Source: Stagnimonas sp965279705 (GTDB lineage: Bacteria; Pseudomonadota; Gammaproteobacteria; Nevskiales; Nevskiaceae). From it: a stretch of DNA of 64,000 nt. This document shows positions 42,374-50,776 of this stretch, one piece after another. The DNA is taken from positions 1,178,001 to 1,242,000 of the forward strand of contig OZ257257.1 of NCBI GenBank assembly GCA_965279705.1. Direction: 5' to 3'. Position 1 is the first letter of the stretch, and every line of letters begins with the position of its first letter. The notes under the pieces were generated by a model that was not told the DNA's origin, ran no database searches, and saw only the letters and a list, made by a program, of their open reading frames with translations. The translations under genes and the position numbers were made by a program.

Positions 42374-44140
42374 TTAGCGATCCACGTCGGCCATGACGAA
42401 GTCGATGGAGGCGATGTAGGCAATCAGGTCCGGCACCATCTGGCCGCGAATGGCTGAGGGAATTTGCTGCAAGTGCGCGAAGCTGGGCGTGCGGATGCGG
42501 GTGCGATAGCTCGCAGTGCCGCCGTCGGCCGTCAGGTAATAGCTATTGATGCCCTTCGTCGCCTCGATCATCTGCGAGGTCTCGCCATGCGGCATCACCG
42601 TGCCCCAGCTCACCTGCAAAAAATGGGTGATGAGGGTTTCGATGTCTTTCAGCGTGCGGTCTTTCGGCGGCGGTGTGGTGAGCGGGTGGTCGGCCTTGTA
42701 GGGGCCGGCTGGCATGTTTTTCATGCACTGCTCGATGATGCGCAGGCTCTGGCGGATTTCTTCTTCGCGCAGCACGGTGCGGTCGTGGCAGTCACCCTTG
42801 TGGCCTAGCGGCACCTCGAAGTCGAAGTTCTCGTAGCCGGAGTAGGGGCGAGCCTTGCGCAGGTCGAAGTCGCAGCCGGTGGCGCGCAGGCCGGGGCCGG
42901 TCACGCCCCATTCGAGCGCATCGGCGGTGGTGTAGGCGGCCACATCGCGGCCACGGGCCTTGAAGATGGTGTTTTCGAGCGCGGCCTTGCGGTAACCGTC
43001 GAGACGCTTGGGCATCCAGTCGAGGAACTCCTTGACCTTCACCTCCCAGCCCTGCGGCAGGTCGTGGGCCAGACCGCCAATGCGGAACCAGGCCGGGTGC
43101 ATACGGAAGCCGGTGATCGCCTCGATCACGTCGTAGGCTTTCTGCCGATCCACGAACATGTAGAACACCGGCGACATTGCGCCGACGTCCTGCGCATAGG
43201 TGCCATAGAACAAGAGGTGCGAGGTGATACGGAAGAACTCGCAGAGCATCACGCGCACGGTCTGCACGCGATCCGACACCTTGATGCCCGCCAGCTTCTC
43301 CAGCGCCATCACGTAGGGCAGGTTGTTCATCACCCCGCCCAAGTAGTCGATGCGGTCGGTATACGGGATGTAGCTGTGCCAGGTCTGGCGCTCGCCCATC
43401 TTCTCGGCACCGCGATGGTGGTAGCCGATGTCCGGCACGCAATCCACCAGCTCTTCGCCATCGAGCTGCAACACGACGCGGAAGGCACCGTGCGCGGCCG
43501 GGTGGTTGGGGCCGAAGTTCAAGAACATGAAATCGTGCTGATCGGTGCCGCGCTTCATGCCCCAGTCTTCGGGGTTGAAGCGCAGAGCTTCCTGCTCCAT
43601 GTCCTGGCGCAGTGCGGTCAGCTGGTAGGGGTCGAACTCGGTGGCGCGGGCCGCGTGTTCCTTGCGCAGCGGGTGGCCGCCCTTCCAGCTTGGCGGCAGC
43701 AGGATGCGGCGCAGGTTGGGGTGGCCGTCGAAGACGATGCCGAACATGTCCCAAACCTCACGTTCGTACCAGTTGGCGTTCTGGAAGACGTTGGTGATGG
43801 AGGGGATGTGCGGGAACTCGCCGACGAGGGCGACTTTCAGGCGGATATCGGCGTTGCGCTCGATCGAGAGCAGCTGATAGACGACCGTGAAATCAGCCTT
43901 GGGCTGGCCTGCACGCTGCTTGCGAAAACGCTCGTCGATGGCCGTGAGGTCATAGAGCATCTTGAAAGGCTTTTGCGCCTCGTGCTTGAGGTAACGCAGT
44001 ACCTCATGCAAGCGCTCAACAGGTATCCACAGCGTCGGCAGCGCATCGACCGTGGGCTGGTAGGTAAAGCCTGCATCGCCGAAGCGCGTGGTGAGTTCGC
44101 ACACCACATCCGGCACTGAGAGGGGAGTTCCGTCAGCCAC
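42374..44140 (-). CDS. nuoC: NADH-quinone oxidoreductase fused subunit C/D
   Basis: A 588-residue fusion of NuoC (30 kDa subunit, about 1-190, with NANWYEREVWDMFGIVFDGH) and NuoD (49 kDa subunit, with FLNFGPNHPAAHGAFR, the quinone-site region GYHHRGAEKMGERQ and the C-terminal SIDFVMADVDR). NuoD lines the quinone pocket next to cluster N2 of NuoB. The fused form is typical of E. coli and relatives; many other bacteria keep two genes. The start is GTG at 44140 and overlaps the end of the DinB-like gene by 8 bp, so translation is probably coupled to that inserted gene. Confidence 0.96.
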   Translation of the reverse strand: MADGTPLSVPDVVCELTTRFGDAGFTYQPTVDALPTLWIPVERLHEVLRYLKHEAQKPFKMLYDLTAIDERFRKQRAGQPKADFTVVYQLLSIERNADIRLKVALVGEFPHIPSITNVFQNANWYEREVWDMFGIVFDGHPNLRRILLPPSWKGGHPLRKEHAARATEFDPYQLTALRQDMEQEALRFNPEDWGMKRGTDQHDFMFLNFGPNHPAAHGAFRVVLQLDGEELVDCVPDIGYHHRGAEKMGERQTWHSYIPYTDRIDYLGGVMNNLPYVMALEKLAGIKVSDRVQTVRVMLCEFFRITSHLLFYGTYAQDVGAMSPVFYMFVDRQKAYDVIEAITGFRMHPAWFRIGGLAHDLPQGWEVKVKEFLDWMPKRLDGYRKAALENTIFKARGRDVAAYTTADALEWGVTGPGLRATGCDFDLRKARPYSGYENFDFEVPLGHKGDCHDRTVLREEEIRQSLRIIEQCMKNMPAGPYKADHPLTTPPPKDRTLKDIETLITHFLQVSWGTVMPHGETSQMIEATKGINSYYLTADGGTASYRTRIRTPSFAHLQQIPSAIRGQMVPDLIAYIASIDFVMADVDR

Positions 44141-44627
44141 GGGATTGGCGTTCCAAATCGAGCAGGTGTTCGCTGTCGTGCTGCACCATGCGTTGGATCA
44201 GCACGCCGAGCGTGAGTGTTTGGTCGCGGTAGTGGCCGGGTTTGCAAAGTGCGGCGGCATCTATGCCGGCTAGCAGCTTTATGCTTTGCGCTCTGGCCTC
44301 GGCAAAGCCTTGCAGTGCGGGTGCAACGGCGAGCTGGTTGTAGGCCCTCTCGATAGCGAGACGGTCGCCGTCGAGGTCAATCAACAAGGGATCGTCCTCA
44401 CACAGAATACTGGCAATGCGCAGCGCGTAGCCCTCCACCTCGATGTCGCGCAGGTGCCAAGCCGTTTCGAGCGGGGAAAACAGCCCAGGCGAAGGCTGGC
44501 GACACAGGCTTGCATCGTTGAACGCAAGCATGGCTTCGGCGAGCTTTGCAGGCGCGCTGCGAAGCATATCCAGCACTATCGGCAAGCTCTCGAACGTCAC
44601 TGAGTTTTGTGGGTTGCTCATGCACAT
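44133..44627 (-). CDS. DinB-like four-helix protein inserted in the nuo operon
   Basis: A 164-residue all-helical protein resembling the DinB/YfiT metal-binding superfamily. The pattern of candidate metal ligands is present: a histidine in ETAWHLRDIEVEGYALRI (about 58) and a histidine pair near the end in MVQHDSEHLLDLERQ, as in the three-histidine site of that fold. Proteins of this superfamily act as metal-dependent thiol transferases or have unknown function. It lies 17 bp after nuoB, and its end overlaps the nuoCD start by 8 bp, so it is an integral member of the nuo transcript. AAGG is 8 nt before the ATG at 44627. It is not a known complex I gene; a role in assembly or thiol chemistry is conceivable but unproven. 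Confidence 0.72.
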   Translation of the reverse strand: MCMSNPQNSVTFESLPIVLDMLRSAPAKLAEAMLAFNDASLCRQPSPGLFSPLETAWHLRDIEVEGYALRIASILCEDDPLLIDLDGDRLAIERAYNQLAVAPALQGFAEARAQSIKLLAGIDAAALCKPGHYRDQTLTLGVLIQRMVQHDSEHLLDLERQSRG

Positions 44628-44644
44628 GGGAGTGACCTTAATGG

Positions 44645-45325
44645 TTAAACCGAATCAGGCGAGCGCAGCACGGTCGCCGCCATGCGCTCGGCGTGCTTGG
44701 CATCGCGCTGGCTGGGCTGCACGGGCTTGTAGATGTTCTGGTCGCCGGCCGTCCAGGTGATTGGGCGGCGCTCCTTGCCGATGGAGTTCTGCAACATCAG
44801 CAGGCCTTCGAGGAAGGCCTCCGGGCGCGGCGGGCAGCCGGGAATGTAGAGATCGACCGGCAGAAACTTGTCGACGCCCTGCACGACGGAATAGATGTCG
44901 TACATGCCGCCCGAATTGGCGCAGGCGCCCATGCTGATGACCCACTTCGGCTCCAGCATCTGTTCGTAGAGGCGCTGGATGACCGGAGCCATCTTCATGA
45001 AGCAGGTGCCGGCGATGACGATGACATCCGCCTGACGCGGCGAGGCGCGAATCACTTCAGAGCCAAAGCGGGCGAGGTCGTGCGTGGGCGTGAAAGCGGT
45101 GGCCATCTCCACGTAGCAGCAGGAGAGGCCGAAGTTGTACGGCCAGATCGAGTTCTTCCGACCCCAGTTGATGAGGTCGCTGAGCTTGGCCGTGATGATG
45201 TTGCGGCTCACCTGCTCTTCGGTGAAGACGTCATCCGCACTCGGCTTTTTCTGCGTGTAGTCGTCGGTGAGCGGCGAGACGCCAGTCGGGCGGTTCGGGT
45301 CGATGCGCGTCAGTGTGTATTGCAT
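44645..45325 (-). CDS. nuoB: NADH-quinone oxidoreductase subunit B (cluster N2)
   Basis: A 226-residue peripheral-arm subunit carrying the terminal 4Fe-4S cluster N2. Its ligands are the tandem cysteines C69-C70 (FGLSCCYVEMA), C135 (SMGACANSGG) and C164 (IPGCPPRPEA), six positions beyond E. coli. The 40-residue N-terminal extension and the tail after YKPVQP are as in the enteric protein. It starts after a 4-bp gap from nuoA; unusually, a DinB-like gene separates it from nuoCD. Confidence 0.97.
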   Translation of the reverse strand: MQYTLTRIDPNRPTGVSPLTDDYTQKKPSADDVFTEEQVSRNIITAKLSDLINWGRKNSIWPYNFGLSCCYVEMATAFTPTHDLARFGSEVIRASPRQADVIVIAGTCFMKMAPVIQRLYEQMLEPKWVISMGACANSGGMYDIYSVVQGVDKFLPVDLYIPGCPPRPEAFLEGLLMLQNSIGKERRPITWTAGDQNIYKPVQPSQRDAKHAERMAATVLRSPDSV

Positions 45326-45329
45326 GGGT

Positions 45330-45764
45330 TTAGTCCTGAACCTTGGCGGCCTCGGCAGCGCGGCGCTTCTTCTGGTGTGGGGTCCAGTCGAGTGCGCCGA
45401 TGCGGGCGAGGTAGACGAGGCTTGCGGTCAAGATGGAAATGAAAATGGCGGCTTCGATCCAACCCGTCCAGCCGTTTTCTTTCACGGAGACGGCCCAGGC
45501 GTAGAGATAGAGGGCTTCGACATCGAAGATGACGAAGAACATCGCCACCAGATAGAACTTGGCAGAGAGCCGCAGGCGCTCAGGGCTTGAGGAGACCACA
45601 CCCGATTCGAAAGGCTCGTTCTTGGCCCGGCCACCGCTACGGCCACCGAGCAGGAAGGACCCGATGAGCATGATGGCGCAGATGCCGAACACGGCGACGA
45701 TGTAGATCGTCGTTGACCAGAACTCCGGCCCCAATTGGGTGATGCGCGCAAGTATCGCGTCCAC
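45330..45764 (-). CDS. nuoA: NADH-quinone oxidoreductase subunit A
   Basis: A 144-residue, three-helix membrane subunit and first gene of the nuo operon. NEPFESGV, LRLSAKFYLVAMFFVIFDVEAL and LVYLARIGALDWTP are diagnostic and close to E. coli. The frame is open to 46046, but the extra part is not conserved and crosses a palindrome. The GTG at 45764 gives the family's normal length and has AGGAG 11 nt upstream. nuoA, nuoCD and nuoF all begin with GTG. Confidence 0.93.
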   Translation of the reverse strand: MDAILARITQLGPEFWSTTIYIVAVFGICAIMLIGSFLLGGRSGGRAKNEPFESGVVSSSPERLRLSAKFYLVAMFFVIFDVEALYLYAWAVSVKENGWTGWIEAAIFISILTASLVYLARIGALDWTPHQKKRRAAEAAKVQD

Positions 45765-45822
45765 GCGTTGGCTCGCTCCTAAGTGATGCTGGAATGCTGG
45801 CGGGTGCGCCCCCGACACCCAA

Positions 45823-45903
45823 AGTTTTGTTCGCAACTCGATGCCTGCTGGGCCTGAAATGCTTAAGGCGAAGCGAGCATTTGTGAGGCTGGCGAACAAA
45901 ACT
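45823..45903. repeat. 81-bp nested inverted repeat upstream of nuoA
   Basis: AGTTTTGTTCGC (45823-45834) is perfectly complementary to GCGAACAAAACT (45892-45903). Inside, GCCT (45852-45855) can pair with AGGC (45886-45889), and AAATGCT (45857-45863) with AGCATTT (45876-45882). The whole can fold as one long interrupted hairpin in the nuo leader. It lies in the 280-bp gap between the divergent nuoA and rlmI. There is no T-run, so it is not a simple terminator. It may be a dispersed repeat (REP/MITE-like) or a leader structure. Confidence 0.75.
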
Positions 45904-46044
45904 CCGGGGCCCGTCGTTGGACGCCGTATGGGACAATGATACGCCAGCCTCTGCGACACGAACATGCTTGCGGTGGCGGCATTTTTCTGCACAAGAAACG
46001 CAGCGTGTTCTGCGGCGTTGGTCAATGATTTATCAAAAGGCTCC

Positions 46045-47223
46045 ATGCAAAAGCTTCAACTGAAAATCCACGAAGAGCGCCGCCTGCGCGCGGGGCACAT
46101 GTGGGCCTATTCCAACGAGATCGACACCACCGCCACGCCCATCAAGGGCATGGCACCCGGCAGCCTGTGCCGGCTTGAGGATTACCGCGGTAAGCCACTC
46201 GGCATTGCCACCGTCAACCCGCATGTCCTTTTGGCGGTGCGGGTGCTGAGTGGGCAGGGCGATGCCGAGATCGACGTCGACTTCTTCGAGCGGCGCATCC
46301 GCCAGGCACTCGCTTTGAGGGCAAAACTCTTCCCCAGCCCGCACTACCGCCTGGTGTTCGGCGAGAGCGATGGACTTCCGGGCCTGGTAGTGGATCGCTT
46401 CGGCGATGTGCTGGTAGCCCAAGTCACCACTGCCGGCATGGAGTTGCTCAAGCCGCTGCTGATCGAAGCGCTAAAGCGGGTGCTCGCACCCAAAGGCATC
46501 CTGTTCCGCAACGACACCGCCATGCGTCAGACCGAGGGGCTGGCGGGCGAGGATGAAGTGATTGGCGAGGTGCCGGACTGGGTGCGCGTCGATGAATCCG
46601 GCGTCGCCTTCGATGCACCGCTCAAGGGTGGCCAGAAGACCGGCTGGTTCTACGACCAGCGCGCCAACCGCGACCGTCTCGCCCCCTACGCCAAGGGCGC
46701 GCGGGTGCTGGATGTCTTCAGTTACGTCGGCGGTTGGGCGTTGCGCAGCGCCCAGTTCGGCGCGACGCAGGTCACCTGCATTGATTCATCCCAGCCCGCG
46801 CTCGATGCCGCCCAGCGCAGCGCAGCGCTCAACGGCATTTCGCTCGACACCATCAAGTCCGATGCGATGGATGCCTTGAAGGCCCTTCGCGCCGAAGGTC
46901 GCCAGTTCGATCTGGTCATCGTCGATCCGCCGGCGCTGATCAAGCGCAAGAAAGACGAAGAGGCCGGCATGGCGCACTACGGCGCGCTCAACCGCGCCGC
47001 CATGCATTTGTTGGCCGCCGACGGCGTGCTGGTGAGCTGCTCCTGTTCGCATCATTTGAGCGAAGAGCAGCTGCAACGCATCCTGCTGCGCGAATCGCGC
47101 CAGGCCGGTCGCCGCCTGCAAATCCTTGAACGCGGCGAGCAGGGGCCGGATCATCCGGTGCACCCGGCCATCCCCGAAACCCGCTACCTCAAGGCCTTTT
47201 ACTGCCGCGTCACTACTGGTTAA
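46045..47223 (+). CDS. rlmI: 23S rRNA (cytosine-C5)-methyltransferase RlmI
   Basis: A 392-residue SAM-dependent RNA methyltransferase (E. coli RlmI methylates C1962 of 23S rRNA). An N-terminal PUA domain (LQLKIHEERRLRAGHMWAYS) precedes a Rossmann-type domain with VLDVFSYVGGWALRSAQFGA (SAM site) and DLVIVDPPALIKRK (catalytic motif IV); the catalytic cysteine lies in LVSCSCSHH. The ATG at 46045 follows AAAAGG; 27 more open codons upstream are unlike the family. It is the first gene of rlmI-lgt-thyA, with lgt 9 bp downstream. Confidence 0.92.
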   Translation: MQKLQLKIHEERRLRAGHMWAYSNEIDTTATPIKGMAPGSLCRLEDYRGKPLGIATVNPHVLLAVRVLSGQGDAEIDVDFFERRIRQALALRAKLFPSPHYRLVFGESDGLPGLVVDRFGDVLVAQVTTAGMELLKPLLIEALKRVLAPKGILFRNDTAMRQTEGLAGEDEVIGEVPDWVRVDESGVAFDAPLKGGQKTGWFYDQRANRDRLAPYAKGARVLDVFSYVGGWALRSAQFGATQVTCIDSSQPALDAAQRSAALNGISLDTIKSDAMDALKALRAEGRQFDLVIVDPPALIKRKKDEEAGMAHYGALNRAAMHLLAADGVLVSCSCSHHLSEEQLQRILLRESRQAGRRLQILERGEQGPDHPVHPAIPETRYLKAFYCRVTTG

Positions 47224-47232
47224 TTCTTCAGC

Positions 47233-48024
47233 ATGATCCCGTACCACAACCTCTCGCCCATCGCCCTCGAACTCGGTCCCATCAAGATTCACTGGTATGG
47301 GCTGATGTATCTGCTCGGCTTCTGGGGTTTCTGGTGGCTTGGCACCGTCCGCGGCCGCAAGCCGCATGTGGGTTGGACCAGTCAGCAGGTGTCCGACCTG
47401 CTGTTCTACGGCGTGTTCGGTGTGATTCTGGGCGGGCGCATCGGTTACACGCTGTTCTACAACTTTCCCGGCTTCATCGCCGATCCCCTGAGCATCGTCC
47501 GCATCTGGCAGGGCGGCATGTCGTTCCACGGCGGGCTGTTGGGCGTGATCGTGGCGATGGCGGTGTTCGCCAAACAGCGAGGGCTCTCGTTCTGGACCGT
47601 TGCCGATTTTGCCGCCGTGCTCACGCCGTTCGGGCTGATGACGGGGCGCATCGGCAACTTCATCAATGGCGAGCTTTGGGGCGCGGTCACGACACAACCC
47701 TGGGGCATGATTTTCCCCACCGGCGGCCCGCTGCCGCGTCATCCCTCCATGCTCTATGAGGCTGCTCTCGAAGGCGCGCTGATGCTGGCCATTCTCTGGT
47801 GGTTCGGCAGCAAACCGCGGCCACGTGCGGCGATCTCGGGTTTGTTCCTGATTCTGTATGGCCTCTGCCGCTTTGCCGTGGAGTTCGTCCGCGTGCCGGA
47901 TGCGCACCTCGGCTATCAGCTCGGCACCACCTGGCTGACGCGCGGCATGGAGCTGTGCATTCCCATGCTCATCGCCGGTGCGATTTTTATGGTGATGGCC
48001 TACCGCCGCGACGCCAAGAGCTAA
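47233..48024 (+). CDS. lgt: Prolipoprotein diacylglyceryl transferase
   Basis: A 263-residue inner-membrane enzyme with seven helices that transfers diacylglycerol from phosphatidylglycerol to the lipobox cysteine of prolipoproteins. The Lgt signature GRIGNFINGELWG is intact, as are the HWYGLMYLLGF and GGMSFHGGLLGV segments with catalytic histidine and arginine residues. At least two lipoproteins that would be its substrates are encoded in the window (49044 and 58847). It is commonly found next to thyA in gammaproteobacteria, as here, 4 bp away. Confidence 0.97.
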   Translation: MIPYHNLSPIALELGPIKIHWYGLMYLLGFWGFWWLGTVRGRKPHVGWTSQQVSDLLFYGVFGVILGGRIGYTLFYNFPGFIADPLSIVRIWQGGMSFHGGLLGVIVAMAVFAKQRGLSFWTVADFAAVLTPFGLMTGRIGNFINGELWGAVTTQPWGMIFPTGGPLPRHPSMLYEAALEGALMLAILWWFGSKPRPRAAISGLFLILYGLCRFAVEFVRVPDAHLGYQLGTTWLTRGMELCIPMLIAGAIFMVMAYRRDAKS

Positions 48025-48028
48025 CGCG

Positions 48029-48823
48029 ATGAAGCAATACCTCGACCTCATGCAGCTGGTGCTCGACAAAGGCACCATCAAGACCGACCGCACCGGCACC
48101 GGCACCAAGAGCGTGTTCGGTCACCAGATGCGCTTTGATTTGAACGAAGGCTTCCCGGTACTCACCACCAAGAAGCTGCATCTGCGCTCGATCATCCACG
48201 AGCTGCTGTGGTTCATCAAAGGCGATACCAACATCCGCTATTTGAAAGAAAATGGCGTCTCGATCTGGGACGACTGGGCGGACGAAAACGGTGAGCTAGG
48301 CCCGGTGTACGGTAGCCAATGGCGCGCCTGGCCAGCGGCAGACGGCCGCAAGATCGACCAGCTCAGCCAAGTGATTGAGCAGATCAAGAAAACCCCCGAC
48401 TCCCGCCGCCTCATCGTCTCGGCCTGGAATGTCGGTGAGGTGGACAAGATGAAGCTGCCGCCCTGCCATGCGTTCTTCCAGTTCTATGTGGCGGACGGCA
48501 AGTTGAGCTGCCAGCTCTACCAGCGCAGCTGCGATATTTTCTTGGGCGTGCCCTTCAACATCGCGAGCTATGCGCTGCTGACCATGATGGTGGCGCAGGT
48601 CTGCGACTTGAAACTGGGCGATTTCGTCTGGACCGGCGGCGATTGCCACCTGTATTCCAATCACTTCGAGCAGGCGCAGACGCAGCTCGCGCGCACGCCT
48701 GGTGTGCTGCCGACGATGCAGATCAACCCGGCGGTCACCAGCATCTTCGACTTCAAGTTCGAGGATTTCGAGTTGGTCGGCTACGCGCCGCAGGCCCACA
48801 TCAAGGCGCCCGTCGCGGTCTGA
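48029..48823 (+). CDS. thyA: Thymidylate synthase
   Basis: A 264-residue enzyme that methylates dUMP to dTMP with 5,10-methylene-THF, producing dihydrofolate. The catalytic cysteine is C146 in LPPCHAFFQFYV, the same number as in E. coli, and the length is identical. Other conserved parts are DRTGTGTKSVFG, the RRLIVSAWNV arginines that bind phosphate and the C-terminal IKAPVAV. It follows lgt closely. A strong terminator begins 8 bp after the stop. folA, which recycles its dihydrofolate, lies 1.4 kb downstream. Confidence 0.98.
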   Translation: MKQYLDLMQLVLDKGTIKTDRTGTGTKSVFGHQMRFDLNEGFPVLTTKKLHLRSIIHELLWFIKGDTNIRYLKENGVSIWDDWADENGELGPVYGSQWRAWPAADGRKIDQLSQVIEQIKKTPDSRRLIVSAWNVGEVDKMKLPPCHAFFQFYVADGKLSCQLYQRSCDIFLGVPFNIASYALLTMMVAQVCDLKLGDFVWTGGDCHLYSNHFEQAQTQLARTPGVLPTMQINPAVTSIFDFKFEDFELVGYAPQAHIKAPVAV

Positions 48824-48831
48824 TTTGCGCG

Positions 48832-48857
48832 CGACGCGCTGAGCGCGTCGACTTTTT
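48832..48857 (+). terminator. Rho-independent terminator after thyA
   Basis: CGACGCGC (48832-48839) and GCGCGTCG (48843-48850) form an 8-bp GC-rich stem with a 3-nt loop, followed by ACTTTTTG. It closes the rlmI-lgt-thyA transcript. Confidence 0.85.
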
Positions 48858-49043
48858 GTCGGGGCTCGCCCGACAGTTCCACCGGCCATCTTCCAAGCCT
48901 CGCCATTCATCGGTGATGTGTCGATGTGCGTGTCGGGAAATTGACACTGCGGTTACTGCCACACCGGCAGCCAGGCAGGGCGACAAGGGTTGGATAGCTC
49001 TTGAATCGCCTGCTTCAGACCCGCTACTCAAGGAGAGAGTCCC

Positions 49044-50165
49044 ATGCATCAAAACTCAAAAAGCGCCGCCCGAATCTCGCTGATCCGCCACTTCGGCCTG
49101 GCGGCTTCGGTGGCCACTGTCATGGGACTCACCGCCTGCGGTGGCGCGACGACCGGCGATGTTGCCGATGCCGTCCTCATGCCGGCACTGGTGACGCCCA
49201 AGTCCTGCAACAACATCGCGGGCGGGCTGGATGTGCTGCAAAACACGCTGATCAACCAGTTGCAGCCCGCCGTACGGGCCATTCCGACCGTCGGTGCTTC
49301 GGCCGCCAGCGCCACCACCGCGTTGGTGCTCACGCTCGATGCCGTCGATGCCGTCGCCAACTCACTGACTACGCTGGCCAGCACCCAGAGCCCGCAGCAA
49401 TTCACTGCGCAGCTCACTGGCGTCGGCGATTCCATTCTCTGCTCGGGTTCGAGCCTGAGCAATTCGCTGGGTCTGCTCGCCAGTGCGCAGAGCATTCCGG
49501 TGCCGGGGCTCGCACAGGTACAGCAGACGCTTGCACAGGTATCGCAGCAGGTCGCCAACGGCCTGGTTGGCACCGTGCCCGGCGCGGACCTCAGCGTGCT
49601 CACCGATCGCCTGGTGGTGCTCGCCAATCAGGTGCGCGATCTCTCCACCAATCTGCCGCCCCAGCTCAACCAGCCGTTCCTGAAGGAAGTGCTGGCGCTC
49701 AACGCCACCGCCTTCAATTCGCTGGCGCTGATCCTGGGTGATCTCGGCGCGCTCAACGGCAACAAGCTCGCTACCGATGTGACTGCTCTGCTCATTGCAG
49801 GCGCCAACAGCCTGCAAGTGCCGTTTGCAGCACAGCTGGGTTTGCCGGCCAATGTGCTGAGCCCGGTCACCAATCAGTTCGCCATTGCCGCACAAGCCGT
49901 CAGCACCGGTCTGGGTGCCGTCGCGGGGCCGACTCTTCAAGCGGTGTCGGCAGTGCTGGGCGGAGTCAACAGCACCGTCGCTGGTTCGGCCGCGGGTGCC
50001 TTCTCGGATCTCATCGGCGGGACGCTGTCCAGCGTGCCGGTCGTGGGCACCGCGGCCTCCACGACACGCATCGAGGAGGTGACCCAGCTCATCAGCGGCA
50101 CCACCACCGGCACAGTGACGTTGCTGCAAGCGTTGCTGGCCTCTTTTGGTGGCAGACTGCCGTAA
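49044..50165 (+). CDS. Predicted lipoprotein of unknown function
   Basis: A 373-residue protein I do not recognise. The N-terminus (ISLIRHFGLAASVATVMGLTACGG) is a lipoprotein signal peptide with lipobox LTAC, cysteine at about 32. The +2 residue is glycine, not aspartate, so outer-membrane sorting is likely. The mature part is rich in Ala, Leu, Val, Gln and Ser and predicts as long amphipathic helices (NTLINQLQPAVRAIP, QVQQTLAQVSQQVANGLVG, NQVRDLSTNLPPQLNQPF), with two cysteines (KSCNN, ILCSG) that may pair. Only one tryptophan-free, low-charge composition stands out. The ATG follows GGAGAG. It is monocistronic, bounded by terminators at 48832 and 50215. Confidence 0.8.
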   Translation: MHQNSKSAARISLIRHFGLAASVATVMGLTACGGATTGDVADAVLMPALVTPKSCNNIAGGLDVLQNTLINQLQPAVRAIPTVGASAASATTALVLTLDAVDAVANSLTTLASTQSPQQFTAQLTGVGDSILCSGSSLSNSLGLLASAQSIPVPGLAQVQQTLAQVSQQVANGLVGTVPGADLSVLTDRLVVLANQVRDLSTNLPPQLNQPFLKEVLALNATAFNSLALILGDLGALNGNKLATDVTALLIAGANSLQVPFAAQLGLPANVLSPVTNQFAIAAQAVSTGLGAVAGPTLQAVSAVLGGVNSTVAGSAAGAFSDLIGGTLSSVPVVGTAASTTRIEEVTQLISGTTTGTVTLLQALLASFGGRLP

Positions 50166-50214
50166 CAAACGATCTTCGACTATTGGAGCGATCGCAGCGC
50201 CACAAGGATGTGGC

Positions 50215-50249
50215 AACCGCCGCCGGTGCAAGCCGGCGGCGGTTTTTTT
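50215..50249 (+). terminator. Rho-independent terminator after the lipoprotein gene
   Basis: CCGCCGCCGG (50217-50226) and CCGGCGGCGG (50233-50242) form a perfect 10-bp stem, extended by AA/TT, and are followed by seven T. It ends 11 bp before the folA start codon, so folA needs its own promoter. Confidence 0.93.
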
Positions 50250-50254
50250 ATGCT
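50249..50254 (+). promoter_or_regulatory. Candidate -10 box of folA (leaderless start)
   Basis: TATGCT lies exactly 6 nt before the folA ATG, partly in the T-run of the preceding terminator. No ribosome binding site is present before the ATG, and no clear -35 box is seen because that position falls in the terminator stem. Confidence 0.3.
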
Positions 50255-50260
50255 GCGGGT

Positions 50261-50776
50261 ATGTCTATTGCATCGCAACCCTTTCTCAACCTCATCGTCG
50301 CCCATGACGAGACCCTGCTCATTGGACGAGACGGAGATTTGCCGTGGCGCTTGCCCAACGACCTCAAGCACTTCAAAGCCCTGACGCTGGGGCAGACGGT
50401 GCTGATGGGCCGCAAGACCTGGGAATCGCTGCCGCGCCGCCCTCTGCCGGGCCGCGAAAACCGGGTGTTGACCCGCGATGCGCACTATCAGGCCGACGGC
50501 GCAACGGTGTTCACCGAGCTTGCCGCAGCGATCGCAGCGCCGACACAGGGCGAGTTGTTCGTCATCGGTGGCGCAGCACTCTACGCCCTGTGCCTGCCGC
50601 TGGCGCACCGTCTGTATGTCACCGTCGTTCATGCGCGGGACAAGGGCGATACCTATTTTCCTCACTATGCCCAAAACGATTACCGCGAGATTGCGCGCGA
50701 GCATCACCCAGCCGATGCCACCCATGCGGTGGCCTACAGCTTCGTGACGCTGGAGCGCCTTGATGCGCCGCATTGA
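50261..50776 (+). CDS. folA: Dihydrofolate reductase
   Basis: A 171-residue NADPH-dependent enzyme that reduces dihydrofolate to tetrahydrofolate, replenishing the pool used by ThyA and GcvT. IGRDGDLPWRLPNDLKHFKALT carries the catalytic acid D34, VLMGRKTWESLPRRPLPGR the cofactor site and FVIGGAALYA the glycine pair near the nicotinamide. The frame is open upstream across the terminator, but MSIASQPFLNLIVAHD starts the known fold. The start lacks a Shine-Dalgarno and lies 11 nt after a terminator, so transcription probably begins at the ATG. It overlaps the next gene by 14 bp. Confidence 0.95.
   Translation: MSIASQPFLNLIVAHDETLLIGRDGDLPWRLPNDLKHFKALTLGQTVLMGRKTWESLPRRPLPGRENRVLTRDAHYQADGATVFTELAAAIAAPTQGELFVIGGAALYALCLPLAHRLYVTVVHARDKGDTYFPHYAQNDYREIAREHHPADATHAVAYSFVTLERLDAPH

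Noticed and set aside
45765..46046. N-terminal extension of nuoA
   Set aside because: It would almost double the protein, crosses a palindrome and does not resemble any NuoA; the GTG at 45764 gives the normal length.
48930..48965. TTGACA near the lipoprotein gene as a -35 box
   Set aside because: The hexamer is perfect, but no matching -10 box is found at 16-18 bp, so a promoter cannot be supported.
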